Positions 8,704-17,803 are shown, numbered from the stretch's first letter. The stretch: 64,000 bases of DNA from Lapidilactobacillus dextrinicus DSM 20335 (GCF_001436095.1 NZ_AYYK01000016.1:1-64000), one strand, 5' to 3'. Translations and numbers: made by a program. The notes: a model not told the origin generated them from the sequence alone.

Positions 8704-10161
8704 ATGTTCTTAAAAATTTACTTAGATGAACATGATCGTGAAAAATTACGACTTTTCACGCATTTATCAGAAAATAGTTTAGAATATTTTTCCACTAGTT
8801 CTTTGTTAAAAGAAGTTTCTTTTTCCTATAATAAAATTAAAAATTTATTATTAGAAATAAATCTTGATCTCGTAAAACTTTACCAACACTCAATCTTTAC
8901 TGAGAACGGGCAAATTTATTTTCAAAAATCTCGCTTTGATTTGGGTCAGTATCAAACTTTTTTATTACGACATAGCACGTCATATCAATTCCTACTTGCT
9001 CTATTAAAATATCCCCAAGACACATTAACCGATTACTGTGAACATCACCATATTAGTCGGTCCACGATCCATCGTAAGTTGGATCCTGTACGTCGTTATT
9101 TAAACACGTTAGGTATACGGCTCATGTTAGATAAAATGGTCCTTATTGGCTCTGAAGCAGCTGTTCGTGCCTTTTATTTACAAATCCTCTGGCTTAGTGA
9201 CGGACAGGATGATTTACTGAAGATGGCAGAGATTGCTGAAATTTTAACACCATTAAAGTGTTGGACTGAACCTTGGGGGAATCAAATTAATTACCAACAA
9301 GGCCGGCTTGCCTTAGCCATTGCTTACCTACGAATTAAAGCAACTCAATTTGTTGCAGCTAATGATCGGTGTGCTAATTATCTTTTTCCCACTTATCATC
9401 CAGCAATCCAAAACTTCTTTACAAAAATTTGTCCTGACGACATCACTGCCCAAGCTGAATTATGTTATTTTTATTATGCTCGTTTCTATCAACCAATTTA
9501 TCTCAGCACTGCTGATCAGCGCCTACCACTAGTCCGACAGAATTTAAAGCATCTCGAATTTATTAAGCATTTACCATTATCATTAATTAATGGTGTCAAA
9601 CATATGTTAAAAGATGACCTACCTGCTCAAGAATTCGAATTATTCCGGCTTAATTTTTATAATCTCTTTGCCAATGCGCAACTTTGGCAGACGGTACCTG
9701 CACCATTAGTTCTACGCAACACTATGACCACCTCACACCGCAATCAACAATTACTGATTAAAATTCAACGTCAGCTCACTAATATGTTGCGCCAATTGGT
9801 ACGTCAAAAAAAAACATCCTGGCTATCAAATAATCTTGATACCATCGCCTTATGTTGTGCCCAGCTCATCTTACCTTATGTTAAACCGGAAATATCAACG
9901 AATTTAGTTAGTGTCGGTTTACAAGATGATCCCGATTCATTTCTAATTCAAGATGTGCTTCGTTTCTGTACTAATATTCCCTTTATTAATATTGAGCTCT
10001 TCAATTCCAATGAGGTTAATAATTACGATTTTATTATTACTAATCACAGTCAGACAACAACCAACCTACAAGTTCCTCAGTTCACACTAAAAAACGGCCA
10101 TTTTTCTTATACTAGTCTATTGGCCGCCCTGGAACAAAATTATCACTTAAAAAATGATTGA
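8704..10161 (+). CDS. Mga-family transcriptional regulator
   Basis: A 485-residue protein with the architecture of Mga/AtxA-like virulence regulators of Gram-positive bacteria. Two N-terminal winged-helix segments are visible (residues about 15-65; and about 95-140, with DTLTDYCEHHHISRSTIHRK as the recognition region). A long helical centre of PRD type follows, and a C-terminal EIIB-like end (FINIELFNSNEVNNYDFIITN). Such proteins bind promoter DNA and may be phosphorylated by the sugar PTS. AAGGAG lies ten bases before the ATG. It is transcribed away from the 4,6-dehydratase gene and towards the polysaccharide operon, with which it converges at a shared terminator. Control of the polysaccharide locus is a reasonable inference. 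Confidence 0.75.
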   Translation: MFLKIYLDEHDREKLRLFTHLSENSLEYFSTSSLLKEVSFSYNKIKNLLLEINLDLVKLYQHSIFTENGQIYFQKSRFDLGQYQTFLLRHSTSYQFLLALLKYPQDTLTDYCEHHHISRSTIHRKLDPVRRYLNTLGIRLMLDKMVLIGSEAAVRAFYLQILWLSDGQDDLLKMAEIAEILTPLKCWTEPWGNQINYQQGRLALAIAYLRIKATQFVAANDRCANYLFPTYHPAIQNFFTKICPDDITAQAELCYFYYARFYQPIYLSTADQRLPLVRQNLKHLEFIKHLPLSLINGVKHMLKDDLPAQEFELFRLNFYNLFANAQLWQTVPAPLVLRNTMTTSHRNQQLLIKIQRQLTNMLRQLVRQKKTSWLSNNLDTIALCCAQLILPYVKPEISTNLVSVGLQDDPDSFLIQDVLRFCTNIPFINIELFNSNEVNNYDFIITNHSQTTTNLQVPQFTLKNGHFSYTSLLAALEQNYHLKND

Positions 10162-10207
10162 TTTTATTTATCTGCTTTTATTTAAACTCCAAGAACATCA
10201 ATTGTAT

Positions 10208-10249
10208 AAAAATAGGACACAAGTCACTTATGACTTGTATCCTATTTTT
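10208..10249. terminator. Bidirectional terminator between the Mga-type gene and the polysaccharide operon
   Basis: AAAAATAGGACACAAGTCA pairs with TGACTTGTATCCTATTTTT around the loop CTTA, with one mismatch. T-runs are present in both directions. The stop codon of the priming transferase overlaps its right edge. Confidence 0.85.
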
Positions 10250-10910
10250 AATATGGCGCTTTCCAATCACTAGTTGTACCCGGAGCGGATCCTCTAAATA
10301 CATCCATGGTTACCGAATTAGCCGAACCAATATCATCACGTCTCACAACAGTTTTAAAAGTATCTAGGATAATTTTAATATCAAGTGCTAGTGAGATGTT
10401 TTTTGAATACCATACATCCATTGCAAATTTATCTTCCCATGAAACTGCATTACGACCGTTAACTTGAGCATAACCGGTTAGTCCCGGATGGCAATCGGAC
10501 CGCCGCCGCTGTTCTGGAGAGTATCTAGCTATATATTCTACCAAAAGTGGTCTAGGTCCCACCAAACTCATATCATAATGAAATAAAATGTTAAAAAATA
10601 TTTCAGGTAGTTCATCTAAACTTGTAGCACGTAATTTTTTGCCAAAGGATGTTAAACGTAATTTATCAGGAAGTAAATTGCCGCTCTCATCTCTTTTATC
10701 AGTCATTGTTCTAAACTTATATAGCTTAAATATTCGCTCTTTTCCCGTTCTAGGATCGATTTTCCCTACTCGATCCTGTTTAAAAAAAATGGGAGATCCA
10801 AGCTTAGTACGAACAAGTATAGCTAAAATTGCATATACCCAAAAGAATAATAAGACAAATAGTAAAGCTAACAAACGATCCATGATGGGTTTAACTACTT
10901 TGGAATACAT
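10248..10910 (-). CDS. Priming sugar-1-phosphate transferase (bacterial sugar transferase family)
   Basis: A 220-residue monotopic membrane enzyme that moves a sugar-1-phosphate from a nucleotide sugar to undecaprenyl phosphate, the first step of repeat-unit assembly. One hydrophobic segment lies at about residues 10-32. The catalytic domain then shows FKQDRVGK, FKLYKFRTM, SLDELPE, MSLVGPRPLL and PGLTGYAQVNGRN, all standard for the family. The ATG at 10910 is eight bases after GGAGG, while two upstream ATGs sit on or before that site. It is the last gene of the long minus-strand operon. The length fits the short WecP/EpsE-like or PglC-like catalytic form. Sugar specificity (galactose, glucose or a diamino sugar) is not resolved. 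Confidence 0.92.
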   Translation of the reverse strand: MYSKVVKPIMDRLLALLFVLLFFWVYAILAILVRTKLGSPIFFKQDRVGKIDPRTGKERIFKLYKFRTMTDKRDESGNLLPDKLRLTSFGKKLRATSLDELPEIFFNILFHYDMSLVGPRPLLVEYIARYSPEQRRRSDCHPGLTGYAQVNGRNAVSWEDKFAMDVWYSKNISLALDIKIILDTFKTVVRRDDIGSANSVTMDVFRGSAPGTTSDWKAPY

Positions 10911-10977
10911 CCTCATTACCTCCATTCGACAACAGCCCCATTTAAGCCAATAAAAATTTTAAACAGATAGAACTGGA

Positions 10978-11970
10978 TCAACCGACCTTACTTTGAAGTA
11001 AAACGTTACTGTCCATGCTTGATACTACAACCTCCGGATATTTCATTAATATCATATTCAACGGATATTCAAAATTTTGTACTTGGTTGCGCTCTCCATT
11101 TAAATTATTGACAATCAATTGAGGATAATTCTTGCCACATGCTTGTGCAAATGGATAACCACCTCCAAAGCGTGTGTTAATTTCAGAAATCAACCACTGG
11201 CCATGATCATAAAAAAACTCAACATCAATTGGCCCCCGCAAGTTGGCACGTCGCACTAAATCTCGTAAGATAGACAAAATTGGTTCTTGATCAACAGATC
11301 GGGCTTTATCTGTTTCGCCACCACGCATTAACAACTTCTCTTTCACAAATAGATCTACTAGTTCACCTGTCTCTAAATCACAATAGGCATCAATACCAAA
11401 TTCAGGACCATCAACAAAAGCCTGAATTATCATATTTGTTTTATCAACTAATACAGCTTCTAATTCGGTCATATCACTAACTTTGTAGTTATCAACGCTG
11501 CCACTTCCAATTGCTGGCTTAACGAATACTGGAAAATCAATTTGGCCTGCTTCCCTTGCACATTTAAAGTCGGAGAGCGATTCGAAAGTTGGAATTGTTG
11601 GCAGTTGATTATCATGGCAGAATCTTGCTAATTTTCGCTTATCATATGATAATGCTACAGCTTCTGGTGGAGAAGTAATGATTTTAATGTTTTTTTGACT
11701 GAAACGTTGTTGGTTTTGACTAAGCATAAAAGCTGTTGTATCAATTATCGGCAGTATTCCATCAATATCTTCAGCTTCACAAATTTCTAAAACACGATCC
11801 AAATATGTTGGATCAGTAAACCGGGGCATTTGATAATGCACATCGCCAAAATATAATGCCGGAGCGTTTAGACTAGCATCTGTGCAAACAACTTTGACAT
11901 GAGGTAATGCTTTAAAATATTCTACAATTTTTACTCGAGTACCTACTGTTAAAATCAAAATATTTGTCAT
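10978..11970 (-). CDS. ATP-grasp ligase, copy A
   Basis: A 330-residue ATP-grasp protein related to carbamoyl-phosphate-synthase-like and PylC-like ligases. These join a carboxylate to an amine through an acyl-phosphate. An N-terminal Rossmann-like pre-grasp domain begins NILILTVGTRVKIVEYF. FPVFVKPAIGSGS marks the ATP-binding lysine and glycine loop, and INTRFGGGYPFAQACG marks the metal-binding end. The usual Pro of the NPRF motif is Thr here. It is roughly 60% identical by eye to the ligase at 12697-13704. Both use the same start arrangement: AAGGAG, a close ATG, then a second ATG at about ten bases, which I take as the start. It follows the VanZ-like gene and precedes the priming transferase. 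The substrate is unknown. Confidence 0.85.
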   Translation of the reverse strand: MTNILILTVGTRVKIVEYFKALPHVKVVCTDASLNAPALYFGDVHYQMPRFTDPTYLDRVLEICEAEDIDGILPIIDTTAFMLSQNQQRFSQKNIKIITSPPEAVALSYDKRKLARFCHDNQLPTIPTFESLSDFKCAREAGQIDFPVFVKPAIGSGSVDNYKVSDMTELEAVLVDKTNMIIQAFVDGPEFGIDAYCDLETGELVDLFVKEKLLMRGGETDKARSVDQEPILSILRDLVRRANLRGPIDVEFFYDHGQWLISEINTRFGGGYPFAQACGKNYPQLIVNNLNGERNQVQNFEYPLNMILMKYPEVVVSSMDSNVLLQSKVG

Positions 11971-12101
11971 ATCCATCTTGCTCCTTTAGCTATTATTCAA
12001 CTATTTAGTATCTAAAATCTCGTTTTATACTTTGCTGACCATAAATCGATAAAAATATTTAATAAGCGATGCTTGAAGCCAATCCTCGTATCAAATTGCA
12101 A

Positions 12102-12707
12102 TTACTCAATTAAATTCGAAACATTATGCTTAATCGTAAAGTGCCGACTTATCAAAATACCACCAAGACCGCCCAATGTATTAGTCAACAAATCATCAAC
12201 TTCAAAGAGTCGGTACGGCCGATCATAAAAAAATAACAATCCCGTTAATTGGAGTAGTTCAACTGTTAGTGAAACTATAAATACCATTAGTAAAACTCGA
12301 ATCATTGACCATTTCGTGTAACGTCTTAAATAAAATCCTAGTGGAACGAACAACAAAATGTTCAACACTGGTTGCATTAAAATATCATCAAAAAGCAGAC
12401 CAATAATGGGCGGATAAAATGTCCAAGGGGGATTCGCCAATAAATAAGAATAAATTCGCCGCAAAAAATTAAACGGGGTTAACACATAGTATGGCTCCTC
12501 TGGACTTAAAAAATTCCCAGGACCTGGTAACGGCAAAATAGTTAAACAAATAATCATAACCAAGTAAGTACAAAATAACCAATACCTCAAAAAACGCCTC
12601 GTTCGAATGGGACGATGCCGAATTTTAAAAAAAGCGAAGGTGAGGTATCCAATAATACAACTAACTGAAAACAGAGATAAAATCAGTTTAGCTTGACTAG
12701 CCAGCAT
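12102..12707 (-). CDS. VanZ-like membrane protein
   Basis: A 201-residue membrane protein with about five hydrophobic segments and the VanZ-family pattern: TPFNF near the middle, NILLFVPLGFYL, then ELLQ and FEVDDLLTNTLGG. VanZ-like proteins occur in glycopeptide-resistance and many polysaccharide clusters. Their biochemical role is not established, though low-level teicoplanin resistance is known for the original. GGAG lies six bases before the ATG. The start overlaps the end of ATP-grasp copy B by 11 bases, so the two are translationally linked. It is placed precisely between the two ATP-grasp copies, as if it were part of a duplicated cassette. Confidence 0.85.
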   Translation of the reverse strand: MLASQAKLILSLFSVSCIIGYLTFAFFKIRHRPIRTRRFLRYWLFCTYLVMIICLTILPLPGPGNFLSPEEPYYVLTPFNFLRRIYSYLLANPPWTFYPPIIGLLFDDILMQPVLNILLFVPLGFYLRRYTKWSMIRVLLMVFIVSLTVELLQLTGLLFFYDRPYRLFEVDDLLTNTLGGLGGILISRHFTIKHNVSNLIE

Positions 12708-13704
12708 CTAGCACTCCACTTATAGCTTGATGACTGGCTATATCAGCTTGAGATAACATCACAATTTCAGGGTATTTCATGAGTACCATATTTAAAGGAT
12801 AGTTATTAGTTTGTCTCTGATTACTTTGATGTTCAACATTATTAACAATCCATTTAGGGGAATTCATCCCACATGCCTGTGCAAACGGATAACCGCCGCC
12901 GAAACGCGGATTTACTTCTGAAATTAACCACTCGCCTTGCTCATAAAAGAAATCCACATCAATTGGGCCGCGCAAATCAGCAGCTTTTACTAAGGCTTTT
13001 AAGATTGGTAAAACTGGGTTGGGATCTGCAGAGCGCGCCTTGTCAGTCTCGCCACTACGCATTAATAATTTTTCTTTAACAAAACATTCGATTAATTCAC
13101 CAGTTTCTAAATCACAATAGGCATCAACGCCATATTCAGTTCCCGTCATAAACGGTTGAATAATCATCTCATGTTGCCCAGACAAAGCAGCTTGTAACTC
13201 GGCAAGTTGCTCAACTTTTTGAATCTTCATGCTAGCACTACCAGTCGCTGGTTTAATAAATACTGGAAAATTAACCTTCCCCTGCTGATAATCATGTTCA
13301 AAATCGGCTAAATTACTATATGTTGGTACCGTCGGTAAGTGATGATCACGACAAAATTTGTACATTTTACGTTTATCAAAACATAAATCAACCGCTGGTG
13401 TTGGTGGCGCAACAAAGACAATCCTCTTTTCTTCAAAACGCTGACGCTGCTGACTTAATAAGAAGATTGCTGGGTCAATTAAGGATAAAACACCATCAAT
13501 TTGCTCAAGTTCACATACTTCTAAAACTCGATCAACATAAGTTGGATCAGTAATGTAAGGCATTTGATAATAACGATCACCAGAGAAAAGTGCCGGTGCG
13601 CAAAGACTGGCATCTGTACAGACAACTTTAAGATCAGGCAAGGCCTTGAAATATTCCACCAGTTTAACTCTAGTTCCAGCATTTAAAATTAAAATATTTG
13701 TCAT
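12697..13704 (-). CDS. ATP-grasp ligase, copy B
   Basis: A 335-residue ATP-grasp ligase. It has the N-terminal NILILNAGTRVKLVEYF, FPVFIKPATGSAS for nucleotide binding, a central YCDLETGEL segment shared with copy A, and the canonical metal-binding NPRFGGGYPFAQACG near residue 275. This class activates a carboxylate as acyl-phosphate and couples it to an amine. The chosen start at 13704 overlaps the stop of the PLP decarboxylase as ATGA, and AAGGAG lies ten bases upstream, so the two genes are translationally coupled. An upstream in-frame ATG at 13710 is too close to the ribosome site. The coupling suggests that the decarboxylase supplies a substrate for this ligase, which is inference. Confidence 0.86.
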   Translation of the reverse strand: MTNILILNAGTRVKLVEYFKALPDLKVVCTDASLCAPALFSGDRYYQMPYITDPTYVDRVLEVCELEQIDGVLSLIDPAIFLLSQQRQRFEEKRIVFVAPPTPAVDLCFDKRKMYKFCRDHHLPTVPTYSNLADFEHDYQQGKVNFPVFIKPATGSASMKIQKVEQLAELQAALSGQHEMIIQPFMTGTEYGVDAYCDLETGELIECFVKEKLLMRSGETDKARSADPNPVLPILKALVKAADLRGPIDVDFFYEQGEWLISEVNPRFGGGYPFAQACGMNSPKWIVNNVEHQSNQRQTNNYPLNMVLMKYPEIVMLSQADIASHQAISGVLDAG

Positions 13705-14858
13705 AACCATTCAGCTCCTTGAATAAATTCCTTTACTGTCCAACGTTTGCGAACAAGTTCTAAGCCAGTTTCAGTTTGAACATACACATCTGGGAAATAC
13801 TTAATAAATAAAGGATTAAAGCACATTGTATAAGAACCTACTTTATGATAAATAATCTCTTGGCCTTCTTGCAATAATGGTTGATCGATAAGATGAAAGA
13901 GATGATCGTTCTCCATGCACGTGAAGCCGGTAATAATTTGTCGAGCGACACTTTGTTGATTAGTCTGTGGTTCAATCTTCACTTCGTAATGATCTTTCCT
14001 AAAGAAAGGATCAATATGGATGCGACTGCCATCCGTTAGAATGTAATTCTGGCGCGGTGTCTGCTTAACATCAATCACGCTAGTAACGTAAGAAACCGGC
14101 GTTGCAATTAAGGAAGCACCAGGTTCAACAATTAATGTTAAATCAGCACTACGCGGTGACTGATAAAGTTGTTCTTTGATTGCAGTCATATAATCCAAGA
14201 AGCTTGGTTTGGCCTGTGCACCACCGAAAAATCCTCCGCCAATATCTAAATAGTCCAACTGTAATTGGTATTGATTAATAATTGCCACCGCTTGTTGTGC
14301 CAACGTTTGATAAATCTTTAAGCTGCGGGTTTTGCTGCTACTATGCAGATGAATCCCTGCTAATTGCACATCTATTTTTTGTAAAAATTGCAAAATTTCT
14401 GACAATTCTGTTAATTGAAAGCCAAAGCGACCTCCTAGCTCTCCCATAGCGGCTTCACCAGGACATAATGCTTCAATATCAATTTGCAGGCGTAGACCAA
14501 CTTTGGTTGCGGCTGTATGGTATTTTTCCAACCAACGTAATTCACGATGTGTTTCTAGATTAATGATAGCGCCATTATTCAAAGCTTCAACAAAAGTGGC
14601 TTCACTTTTTGCTGGTCCATTATAGATAATTTGCTTTGGTGAAAACCCAATAGTTTGAGCTAATTGATATTCGTCGTCAGAAACAACCTCCGCATAACAA
14701 CCAGCTTCCTTCATAAATCCTAAAATCCAAGGTAATGCATTGGTTTTAAAAGAATAGCCAATTATCGACTTACTAAAGGTTTGGGCTAGCGCAGTTTTTA
14801 ATTCTTGAATATTCGCCGTTAATTCGGCTTGATTGATGACAAAGTAAGGCGTTTCCAT
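13701..14858 (-). CDS. Fold-type III PLP-dependent decarboxylase
   Basis: A 385-residue protein of the alanine-racemase-fold decarboxylases (diaminopimelate/ornithine type). The PLP lysine sits in YSFKTNALP near residue 41. HLHSSS, DIGGGFFGG (the phosphate-binding glycine loop), VEPGASL and the C-terminal TGFTCMENDHL (active-site Cys and Asp) followed by GSYTMCFNP are in the usual order. Such enzymes decarboxylate an amino acid, free or attached to a carrier. GGAGGG lies seven bases before the ATG at 14858; a TTG three bases earlier is less likely. It is unlikely to be the housekeeping LysA, because it sits in a polysaccharide operon and is coupled to an ATP-grasp ligase. Confidence 0.87.
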   Translation of the reverse strand: METPYFVINQAELTANIQELKTALAQTFSKSIIGYSFKTNALPWILGFMKEAGCYAEVVSDDEYQLAQTIGFSPKQIIYNGPAKSEATFVEALNNGAIINLETHRELRWLEKYHTAATKVGLRLQIDIEALCPGEAAMGELGGRFGFQLTELSEILQFLQKIDVQLAGIHLHSSSKTRSLKIYQTLAQQAVAIINQYQLQLDYLDIGGGFFGGAQAKPSFLDYMTAIKEQLYQSPRSADLTLIVEPGASLIATPVSYVTSVIDVKQTPRQNYILTDGSRIHIDPFFRKDHYEVKIEPQTNQQSVARQIITGFTCMENDHLFHLIDQPLLQEGQEIIYHKVGSYTMCFNPLFIKYFPDVYVQTETGLELVRKRWTVKEFIQGAEWL

Positions 14859-14877
14859 CAACTTACCCTCCCCTTTT

Positions 14878-16083
14878 TTATTTTTGCGATAGTGCTGTTG
14901 TATCCTGCCTACGTTTGTTTCTTAAAACTTTATTTAACTGGTTCTGCAATCCGGTATTAATTAACCAACCATAACAACTTAGTGGAATTTTCTTTCTTTT
15001 AATTCGTAACAATTCTTTAATATGCACGTCATAACTATTTTTATTAACGTAAGCACGATATAAAACGGAGCCAATGCGACATTTACGTTGTTTTCGATAC
15101 AACTCTAAGTCAAATACTTCTGCAAAATCATCTAACTGTCCCAGCACGTCTAAAGTAACCATCGTGCGAGTACATTTTTCACAACAGGAGCAATTCTTTT
15201 TTGTACCAGAGTGAACATTATAAAGACAGACATCAAGATGACGTTGAACAATCGGATATTCACCAACGAATCTGGTCTTTTCAACCCTTTCTTCAAGTAC
15301 CGCATGACTTAACATTTGAAAACTTTCAGTTTGAATTGCCTGGGAATTCAAAATGTCATAATATGGCGATGCAGCAAATGTTAAACAGAAATCTGTCAAC
15401 GGATAGGAGGAGGCATAGTAATAAGTATGAATCAGCTTTTGTAAACTTAAGCCGACTGACAAGTCATGAAAAGTGACAATTTGTTCATAAGGAAAATCAA
15501 TGAATTGATTAACATTTGTCCAAACATAGATTTGCGCTAGACCAAGTTCAGCACCAACATCTAAACGTTCCTGATCCTTCTGGCAAATACTTAAATGTGA
15601 CTCAGCTTGTTCAAAAGTCTGTTCAGGTTGATGATGGTTTAAAACAACATGTGTTAATTGTGCAGTTGTGGGAATTGAATTAGTTAAATGGTTCAGAATT
15701 GTATAGAAAGAATCAACACCACAAGAAATTCCGGTAGCAACAGCCGAACTATGATAAACTTTGCCAGTATACCCTGCCAAAGGTAAAATCTTAATTATTT
15801 TCAAACTGCGATTAACTTGAGCTAACCATGGAATCAGATATGTCTCTAAATGATACTTAAGTTTTGCTGAAATAGGATAATCAGCAATTAAATCTTCACC
15901 ATATTTCATTGCTGGTAATAAAGCAGCTAAGATAAAGGCATCCGCCGATGAATCATCAAAGTATTGACCGTTCTTGAGTTCCACTGCATAAAAAAGCTCA
16001 TGTTTAATTTTATCCTGATAACAATCTGCTAGTAAGACAACATGTTGATGATGATTTTCAATATGAACATTACTGATTTTCAT
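14878..16083 (-). CDS. PP-loop ATPase-like protein of the polysaccharide locus
   Basis: A 401-residue protein. Residues about 115-130 hold ATGISCGVDSFYTIL, a variant of the SGGxDS PP-loop of N-type ATP pyrophosphatases (asparagine synthetase, QueC and ThiI-like) with Cys in place of the first Gly. A Cys cluster, NCSCCEKCTRTM, near residue 325 could bind zinc. PP-loop enzymes adenylate a carboxyl or carbonyl group before attack by a nitrogen or sulfur nucleophile. I do not recognise a named subfamily. It ends 20 bases before the PLP decarboxylase start, so the two are probably co-transcribed. A role in amide formation on the polymer or its precursor is inferred from the context. Confidence 0.65.
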   Translation of the reverse strand: MKISNVHIENHHQHVVLLADCYQDKIKHELFYAVELKNGQYFDDSSADAFILAALLPAMKYGEDLIADYPISAKLKYHLETYLIPWLAQVNRSLKIIKILPLAGYTGKVYHSSAVATGISCGVDSFYTILNHLTNSIPTTAQLTHVVLNHHQPEQTFEQAESHLSICQKDQERLDVGAELGLAQIYVWTNVNQFIDFPYEQIVTFHDLSVGLSLQKLIHTYYYASSYPLTDFCLTFAASPYYDILNSQAIQTESFQMLSHAVLEERVEKTRFVGEYPIVQRHLDVCLYNVHSGTKKNCSCCEKCTRTMVTLDVLGQLDDFAEVFDLELYRKQRKCRIGSVLYRAYVNKNSYDVHIKELLRIKRKKIPLSCYGWLINTGLQNQLNKVLRNKRRQDTTALSQK

Positions 16084-16199
16084 AGCTTTACTTCCCCCCT
16101 ACAAACAATTAAATTGATAACCTGATAAAGGCCTAAAACGTTATAATATCGATAACCGATTTTTCTAAAACAGCGTAAATTATGGTAATCAAGTCTTTC

Positions 16200-17756
16200 T
16201 TAGTTGTCCTTGTGGTGTAATAACAACCATTTTTGACTAATAGCTGTTTTAATCACCCTTAAATAACTTAATAAAAATTTCATCGTTGGATCATGACGAT
16301 AAACTACGAAGCTAATACCATTGACAAAAACAACACAGATAATTCCTTTTAAGATAAAATTCAATATAGTGTTAGCCGGAAGTAGCTGACAACAGTACCA
16401 AACAATAGTCCCTTCAACAACCGTAACTAGAATATATTTAAAAAGCTTGTAGAAGTGAGGCTGGCAACTATAACCAAAGTATTTTTCATATAAAACTTTA
16501 GGTTCAAACCAGAAACTAGTAAGCAACCGAGAAATTGATGCGGATAATAAAATACCAACAATACCAAACAAGTGGCCTAAAACCAGACAAAATATGACAT
16601 TGAAAGCAGAATTAATAAGAACGATATATTTTGTTTCTTTAAAAATTCCTGTCGTATCTCGGTAAATGGCTGTTGTCGACATCATGGTAGTTATATAGAA
16701 TTGTATGACGATCGCAAAAATAACCAGATTGGAAAGAACAAATTGGTTGCCAACCCAAAGTTGAATAAAAGGCGTCAACAAAACTAAAAAACAAATAGCA
16801 CAAAATCCCGCAACCCATTGGTTAATAAAAACCATCACTTGAAATATTTGTTCTTGTTCATCAAGATGATGACCGACATTTTTATTACCGACGCTTGCAG
16901 AAATAGACGAGAACCCCATATTAACTATCATTGAAATACTACTAACCAACATCATATAATTGGTGTAGTAACCAACATAAATTGTTCCGACAAGAATTGA
17001 AATAAATATGCTATTAGTGTTATTCATTACCACATCGCTGAACCGATAAGCAAAAATTGATTTAATGTTCTCAAAAATGGCCCGGCGTTCTGATTTTTCT
17101 AACTTACTTGTTTTCTCGTTTAAATACGGATAAAGTTTCATTGCTGTTCTGGAAACAATCAGATTATCTAATAGTTCAATCACGATCGGCACAACTAGAT
17201 AAAGTGCAAAGTTTTGAAATACCATTAAAACTATAATTTGTAAGCCAATTCTTAACAGCTGTGTAAAAATTGTGACACGAGTTACCAGATATTCCTTCTG
17301 ACTGGCAATCACTAAAGCTGAACGGTAAACAAATAAGTAGCTCATCACCACACTCAATAGCATTAAAATATAGTAAAAGTGCACATTAGGTACTGCTTTG
17401 TCTAAATTAACGATTAAATGTAAAAAGGGCACTAAGGCTAATCCCAACAGTAGAACAGTAGTCGCGATAATTAAGTAGATTTTTTTAAAGTATTGCATTA
17501 ACTTCTTAATCTGTTCTTGATCTTGGTCGCGAATGGGCTTATATAATGAATAGTTTAGAGCTGAAGTAATGCCTAAATCTGCCAGAGCTAACATCGATAA
17601 AACATTGGAAAATAGGCTGTCAATTCCTAAATACTCTACTGACAAATAGTGAATAAAAATCGTTCGTGAAATAAACCGAAATCCCATCAATAGCACTTGG
17701 CCAGTAATGTTCATAGATAAATTCTTCACTGAGTTAATCGTTCGAGATTCAGACAT
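16200..17756 (-). CDS. wzx: Polysaccharide repeat-unit flippase (Wzx type)
   Basis: A 518-residue integral membrane protein with about 12-14 hydrophobic segments spread along its length. The N-terminus (NSVKNLSMNITGQVLLMGFRFISRTIFIHYLSVEYLGIDSLFSN) is typical of Gram-positive Wzx flippases of the MOP superfamily. These move undecaprenyl-linked repeat units to the outer face of the membrane. GGAGGGG lies before the ATG. It lies in the middle of the minus-strand operon, after the pyruvyltransferase and before the PP-loop protein. Naming rests on topology, the N-terminal signature and context. Confidence 0.87.
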   Translation of the reverse strand: MSESRTINSVKNLSMNITGQVLLMGFRFISRTIFIHYLSVEYLGIDSLFSNVLSMLALADLGITSALNYSLYKPIRDQDQEQIKKLMQYFKKIYLIIATTVLLLGLALVPFLHLIVNLDKAVPNVHFYYILMLLSVVMSYLFVYRSALVIASQKEYLVTRVTIFTQLLRIGLQIIVLMVFQNFALYLVVPIVIELLDNLIVSRTAMKLYPYLNEKTSKLEKSERRAIFENIKSIFAYRFSDVVMNNTNSIFISILVGTIYVGYYTNYMMLVSSISMIVNMGFSSISASVGNKNVGHHLDEQEQIFQVMVFINQWVAGFCAICFLVLLTPFIQLWVGNQFVLSNLVIFAIVIQFYITTMMSTTAIYRDTTGIFKETKYIVLINSAFNVIFCLVLGHLFGIVGILLSASISRLLTSFWFEPKVLYEKYFGYSCQPHFYKLFKYILVTVVEGTIVWYCCQLLPANTILNFILKGIICVVFVNGISFVVYRHDPTMKFLLSYLRVIKTAISQKWLLLHHKDN

Positions 17757-17803
17757 TTTGCCCCTCCTTTTCTGATGATCTTAAGCATTATATGTACCAA
17801 TAA

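Noticed and set aside
13701-14858. Housekeeping diaminopimelate decarboxylase LysA
   Set aside because: The fold and active site fit, but position in a polysaccharide operon and coupling to an ATP-grasp gene argue for another substrate; a definite lysA name is not supported.
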